Shown here piece by piece: positions 14,866-18,110 of a stretch of DNA of 18,110 bases. The notes beneath the pieces were generated by a model. The model saw nothing but the letters and a program-made list of their open reading frames with translations. It had not been told where the DNA came from and made no database searches. The number at the start of each line of letters is the position of its first letter. The stretch's first letter is position 1. This stretch comes from Comamonadaceae bacterium (lineage in GTDB: Bacteria > Pseudomonadota > Gammaproteobacteria > Burkholderiales > Burkholderiaceae): contig CANCCJ010000047.1 of assembly GCA_947374535.1 (NCBI GenBank), positions 1 through 18,110 of the forward strand. The letters run 5' to 3'. A program made the position numbers and the translations under genes.

Positions 14866-15246
14866 ATGAAAAAAATAGCCGTATGGGTATCGCTGGCATC
14901 GCTTGCTGTGATCTCCACCGCCAGTCATGCAGAAGGAAACGCGAAGGCAGGTGCTTCTGTCTTCACGGAGGAGTGCAGCGACTGTCACAGCACTACACCG
15001 GGCCGTAACAAACGTGGTCCCTCACTTGTGGGGGTGATGGGCAGAAGAGCTGGCTCTGTCACCGATTTTTCTGGTTATTCAGAGGCGATGAAAAAAGTCG
15101 ACTGGACCTGGACTGCGGAGAAGCTAGAGGCTTACATCACAGCACCTAAAAAAGTTGTGCCGGGTGGTCGCATGAAATACGATGGGCTTCAAGATGCAAA
15201 AGACAGGGCTGACGTCATTGCTTATGTCACGAGCTTGACCAAATAG
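14866..15246 (+). CDS. Periplasmic class I cytochrome c
   Basis: A 126-residue soluble monoheme cytochrome of the c2/c-550 kind. A signal peptide ends at residue 22 (SHA before EGN). The heme site CSDCH lies at 37-41, GRRAG in the middle is typical of cytochrome c2-like folds, and the likely axial Met103 is in GGRMKYDGL. The C-terminal helix reads AKDRADVIAYV. The ribosome site AAGG is 5 nt before ATG 14866. It starts 12 bp after the cytochrome-porin stop, so the two form an operon; the natural role is to shuttle electrons between the outer-membrane heme and inner-membrane acceptors or donors such as the divergent tetraheme cytochrome or a terminal oxidase. No hairpin terminator is evident in the 31 bp before the convergent mnmC-type gene. 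Confidence 0.93.
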   Translation: MKKIAVWVSLASLAVISTASHAEGNAKAGASVFTEECSDCHSTTPGRNKRGPSLVGVMGRRAGSVTDFSGYSEAMKKVDWTWTAEKLEAYITAPKKVVPGGRMKYDGLQDAKDRADVIAYVTSLTK

Positions 15247-15277
15247 TTGGGGATCTTGCGTCGTGCATCTTCGCTGG

Positions 15278-16852
15278 CTAAATAGGCGCAAAGCGATTGG
15301 CATCTAAAAACTTTGCCAAACGTGCTTCGATGGGCAGCGGCTCGCCATGCCATTGCGCAGCCAGTAACTCACCGCAAAGCAAACCCAGTGTTAAACCGCG
15401 TGACCCCATTGCTGTGTTCATGTACAAACCTTCGGGGGCGTTGTGAACGCGCCCCGTCATTGGCAATCGGTCGTGTACAACGCAGCGCACGCCTGCCCAA
15501 CCGTGTACACGGGGTGCGTGTGTCCCCACGCTCGCAAACAAGGGCGCAATTGCAGCGGCTGTATCTGGTTCCAAAGCTTTCAGGCGTTCTAGGTTTTCGA
15601 CATGGTCGTGGTCTAACAAGCGCGCATCACTGTGGATTCTGTCATAGGTTGCACCCGTGTACCACGCGAGCCCGTTCGACGAAGGAATGTTGTACACAAA
15701 ACTGCCGTTGCCATTCACAGGGGTGGCGGGCATGTGTGAGCCTTCGGGCACATCAGCCATCAAACCCCAAGAGACTTGTCCGCGCAGTGGATTGATACGC
15801 GGAGCACGGCCATCCTCTGTTGCAGTGGCGATGAGTGCCGTAGAACCGGGGCCTGCGGCTAATACAACGCGTGATGATTCAGCCAAAACAGTACGACCCT
15901 GCATCAGCTGCCATTTGCAGTCGGTGTGTTTGAGTGTATCCACCTTCGCATGGCCTTGCCAATGGATATTCGGGTGGTCTAACAGCGCGCGTACCAAGTG
16001 GGCAGGTCTTAGCCACGCGCCGTGTGGATGCCAGTAGGCATCGTCAGGTGCGGGCGCAGGGGCTTGGCATGTCCAGTCGTTAGCAGTCAGCGCGTTTTCG
16101 TTCAGCCAACTGGGGGGCAGGCCCCCACGTCGTGTTTTGCCGGGCAAGCGGCGTTCGCGTACACCGCTGTTGCCCCAGTCCACGCCTGGTGTCATTAGCA
16201 GGCGCATGGTTTGTTCCATGTGGCGCAGGCCTGCGCGAGAGAGGCGCGACACGCCGCTGTCATCGAGAGAGGTGTGTGGTGCCACCACTCCCACAGGCAG
16301 GCCAGATGCGCCTGCTGCGGGTTGCCCGCCCGCGTCTAAAACCGTGACGAGCCATCCGCGTTCGGCCAATGCCCATGCACTACCCGCACCGGCAATGCCT
16401 GCGCCGACGATGGTCACACTGCGTTCTCTCAATGCCGCAGTTTCTGGCGGTATTGGGCAGGGGCCGGTGGGGTGTGTGCGTAGCACCTCTGTAAATTCGG
16501 GCCAGTTCGCATGCGCACCGACACAGAGTGTGAGCATCAAGCGCGCCTGTGTATCGGGGCCTGTGTTGAGCGCAAACCACAAGCGATGGATGCCGGGTAG
16601 CAAGCCCCAGCATTGCTCGGCCAGTTGCCACGCCAAAGGCTGTAGTGCGAGGTTATCAGCCGCAGCCGCGCGCAATGCATCTGCCCGCAAGGCCTGTTCC
16701 GTGTGCGCGACAACATGTAAGTGCTTGGGGCGCGCGGGATCCGCTGCCCAGTTGTGCCATAAACGCAGAAAAGCCAGCTCGTCAAAGCTGGCTTGGGTGT
16801 GGCACCAGCTGTCGCAGCCGTGCCATGCATGTAGTTCGTGTGAACGAACCAC
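15278..16852 (-). CDS. mnmC: MnmC-type tRNA-modifying FAD oxidoreductase with reduced methyltransferase half
   Basis: A 524-residue protein. The C-terminal part (from about 145) is the MnmC2-type FAD-dependent oxidoreductase that converts cmnm5s2U34 to nm5s2U34 in tRNA: dinucleotide motif VTIVGAGIAGAGSAWALAE at about 146-164, GASGLPVGVVAPH, NPLRGQVSW, and a C-terminal GWAGVRCVVHDRLPMTG and GSRGLTLGLL. The N-terminal part (1-140) keeps only traces of the MnmC1 methyltransferase, such as FDELAFLRLWHNWAADPARPKHLH, and lacks the glycine-rich SAM loop and the DGFxPxxNPxMW region of full MnmC (E. coli 668 residues). The SAM-dependent second step may thus be lost or supplied elsewhere. Start is GTG 16852, 5 bp after yggX, without a clear ribosome site, so the exact start is uncertain. 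Confidence 0.85.
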   Translation of the reverse strand: MVRSHELHAWHGCDSWCHTQASFDELAFLRLWHNWAADPARPKHLHVVAHTEQALRADALRAAAADNLALQPLAWQLAEQCWGLLPGIHRLWFALNTGPDTQARLMLTLCVGAHANWPEFTEVLRTHPTGPCPIPPETAALRERSVTIVGAGIAGAGSAWALAERGWLVTVLDAGGQPAAGASGLPVGVVAPHTSLDDSGVSRLSRAGLRHMEQTMRLLMTPGVDWGNSGVRERRLPGKTRRGGLPPSWLNENALTANDWTCQAPAPAPDDAYWHPHGAWLRPAHLVRALLDHPNIHWQGHAKVDTLKHTDCKWQLMQGRTVLAESSRVVLAAGPGSTALIATATEDGRAPRINPLRGQVSWGLMADVPEGSHMPATPVNGNGSFVYNIPSSNGLAWYTGATYDRIHSDARLLDHDHVENLERLKALEPDTAAAIAPLFASVGTHAPRVHGWAGVRCVVHDRLPMTGRVHNAPEGLYMNTAMGSRGLTLGLLCGELLAAQWHGEPLPIEARLAKFLDANRFAPI

Positions 16853-16857
16853 GCGGG

Positions 16858-17130
16858 TTACGCACTAGGGGGCACGTAGCCTTGTACGGCGTCAGCACCA
16901 TCGCCAAAGAAATGCTTTTCCATTTGGCGCTTCAAGTATTCACGGGCGCGCAGGTCGGCCAAGTTCAAACGGTTTTCGTTGACCAACATGGTTTGTTGCT
17001 TGATCCAATCGGCCCAAGCTTGTTTGCTAACGCTTTCCCAAATGCGCTTGCCCAACTCACCTGGGTAGGGTGGTAAATCGAGGCCCTCTGCTTCGGTGCC
17101 GAGTTTGATGCATTGAACGGTGCGTGACAT
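16858..17130 (-). CDS. yggX: Fe(2+)-trafficking / oxidative damage protection protein YggX
   Basis: A 90-residue YggX protein. The family start [27 protein letters not shown], with the conserved Cys7, is intact, as are the central [21 protein letters not shown] and the C-terminal [14 protein letters not shown] segments. YggX is a small cytoplasmic protein that protects iron-sulfur enzymes from oxidants and is thought to handle ferrous iron. It lies 5 bp upstream of the mnmC-type gene on the same strand, so the two are likely cotranscribed. The ATG at 17130 has a purine-rich AGAGAAG some ten nt upstream. Confidence 0.96.
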   Translation of the reverse strand: MSRTVQCIKLGTEAEGLDLPPYPGELGKRIWESVSKQAWADWIKQQTMLVNENRLNLADLRAREYLKRQMEKHFFGDGADAVQGYVPPSA

Positions 17131-17211
17131 GTGATGTGCTTCTCTTATATGAGGGTTAAAAACTAAAACAAGACTGTAGCAATGTTTGAGAACGCTTAGA
17201 AAGGCTGGGGC

Positions 17212-18110
17212 TTAGATGACTTTGAAATGGTGAGTGCCATCGCGAGCGAGCTGCTCGACCAAACCAAACTCCCAATCGAGGTAGCCCTGCATGGCTTCTA
17301 CGGGGTTGTTAGTGCCTTCATAGGGGCGACGGTAGCGGTCGACACGTTCGACCGCCATTTGGTGCGCGCCTGTGTTGAGCTTGCCACCGGCGGCCACCCA
17401 AGCGGCGTTGCCGCCTTCGAGCCACACTACGTCCACGCCTGGTTTGACAGCCGCTTGGACATCGGCCAACGCAAAGCGCGACACGCTGCCGTTGCTGCAG
17501 GTCAACACATAGCGGTAGCCTTTGTGTGCCGCGGTGAGTGACTCTTTGAGCTGCGTGCGCAGCACCCACCAAGCGCTCTGGATGTGGCCTTGGATGTACT
17601 GGGCGCTGGTGCTGAAGTCGAGCACCACGGTGTGGCTGTTGCGGTTGGCCAGCCAGGTTTTAACTTGGTCAGCCTTCACGGCGGTCACTTGGCTTTGCGG
17701 TTCAGGCACGCGCGGTGGTGGCATGTCGGTGTGTGTGAAGTCTTCGTCGGTCAGGCCATGCAACACATACACCTCCCAGCCCATCTGGGCCAGCCACGAA
17801 GCTGACATGTGGGCGCGTACCCCATCGTTGTCGCACAGCACCAAGCGTGCGCCGCGCACAGCCGCTTGATGGTCGGTCTCTTGCACCAGTTGGCCGCCAG
17901 GGGCGCTGCGCGCACCGGCTACATGGCCTGCGGCGTATTCTTCGGGCGTGCGCACATCAAAGAAATAGGTGGTGCGTGTGGGGTCGGCCAGCCAGACGTT
18001 GACTTCATCCATGCGCACGCGCTTCACCCCGGCACGCATGGCCACGGCGAACGCGCTGGCTGCGGCTTTGGCACGGGTGGCATCGTCAACTTCGGGGAAA
18101 TGGTCACGCG
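17212..18110 (-). CDS. Multi-domain rhodanese-like protein (N-terminus outside window)
   Basis: The reading frame runs through the right edge, so only the C-terminal 299 or so residues are present; the GTG at 18045 is internal, since the upstream in-window residues (HFPEVDDATRAKAAASAFAV) read on as coding. Two rhodanese domains are visible: the first with YFFDVRTPEEYAAGHVAGA and an active-loop Cys in LVLCDNDGVR; the second with VVLDFSTSAQYIQGHI and Cys in YVLTCSNGSVSR. Both keep the catalytic Cys, so sulfur transfer is possible. The C-terminal RRPYEGTNNPVEAMQGYLDWEFGLVEQ is characteristic of a long Burkholderiales rhodanese family of about 500 residues with further domains upstream. An 81-bp gap without obvious signals separates it from yggX, and it lies downstream of that region on its own transcript. 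Confidence 0.88.
   Translation of the reverse strand, partial: RDHFPEVDDATRAKAAASAFAVAMRAGVKRVRMDEVNVWLADPTRTTYFFDVRTPEEYAAGHVAGARSAPGGQLVQETDHQAAVRGARLVLCDNDGVRAHMSASWLAQMGWEVYVLHGLTDEDFTHTDMPPPRVPEPQSQVTAVKADQVKTWLANRNSHTVVLDFSTSAQYIQGHIQSAWWVLRTQLKESLTAAHKGYRYVLTCSNGSVSRFALADVQAAVKPGVDVVWLEGGNAAWVAAGGKLNTGAHQMAVERVDRYRRPYEGTNNPVEAMQGYLDWEFGLVEQLARDGTHHFKVI

Larger units (their letters stand above)
10700..15260. other. AT-richer cassette carrying the two-component system and cytochrome genes
   Basis: By hand count, sampled 60-base lines inside give about 35% GC (11281-11340), 43% (10741-10800), 45% (12301-12360) and 48% (13981-14040), against about 63% at 9661-9720 in chrA. The shift begins at the chrA/sensor-kinase junction and ends near the stop of the cytochrome c gene. 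No integrase, IS, tRNA or terminal repeat was seen at either edge. Horizontal acquisition of a functional cassette is the likely reading; boundaries are approximate. Confidence 0.6.

Noticed and set aside
15247..15277. Rho-independent terminator between cytochrome c and the mnmC-type gene
   Set aside because: I find no stable GC hairpin followed by a T run on either strand in this gap.
1..18110. CRISPR array, tRNA, rRNA, insertion sequence or prophage
   Set aside because: No regularly spaced repeats, no tRNA-like cloverleaf, no transposase, integrase or phage structural gene was seen on either strand.

Overview
The window looks like a chromosomal segment of a betaproteobacterium, most likely order Burkholderiales and family Comamonadaceae (Limnohabitans/Rhodoferax-like). 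The evidence is the gene set itself: a Lys/Ala-rich protein wedged between ppk1-sixA and ppx, a Tat-exported PhoX, a TctDE-type two-component system, yggX next to an MnmC-type gene, and a multi-domain rhodanese. No rRNA, tRNA, CRISPR array, insertion sequence or phage gene was seen. Genus is inferred from protein resemblance only.

Positions 1-2000 hold the 3' part of a phosphatidylserine decarboxylase gene and, convergent to it, a membrane protein of the MgtC/SapB plus DUF4010 type. Positions 2020-8765 form a phosphate/polyphosphate block: ppk1 (polyP synthesis), sixA (phosphohistidine phosphatase), a small Lys-rich histone-H1-like protein with a ribbon-helix-helix-like C-terminus, ppx (polyP degradation) and phoX (secreted phosphatase). 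Three sites carry Pho-box-like 11-bp-spaced direct repeats: upstream of ppk1, at the ppx stop codon (upstream of the Lys-rich gene), and between the divergent ppx and phoX. The last reads as two overlapping, oppositely directed Pho promoters.

Positions 8770-13365 (minus strand) are one tightly packed run transcribed leftwards: NapC/NirT-type tetraheme cytochrome, OmpR-type response regulator, TctE-type sensor kinase, ChrA chromate-type transporter, and a leucine-rich-repeat protein. Divergent from it, at 13468-15246 on the plus strand, are a Cyc2-like fused monoheme cytochrome/outer-membrane beta-barrel and a class I periplasmic cytochrome c. Together these could form a full electron conduit across the envelope (outer-membrane cytochrome-porin, soluble cytochrome c, inner-membrane quinone-linked tetraheme cytochrome) with its own two-component control. 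The 102-bp divergent intergenic region has a striking four-hexamer dyad with 11-bp spacing that is a good candidate operator. The block from about 10.7 to 15.25 kb is visibly more AT-rich than its flanks, which suggests acquisition as a cassette.

Positions 15278-18110 (minus strand) return to GC-rich housekeeping genes: an MnmC-type protein whose methyltransferase half is reduced, yggX, and the C-terminal part of a multi-domain rhodanese running off the right edge.
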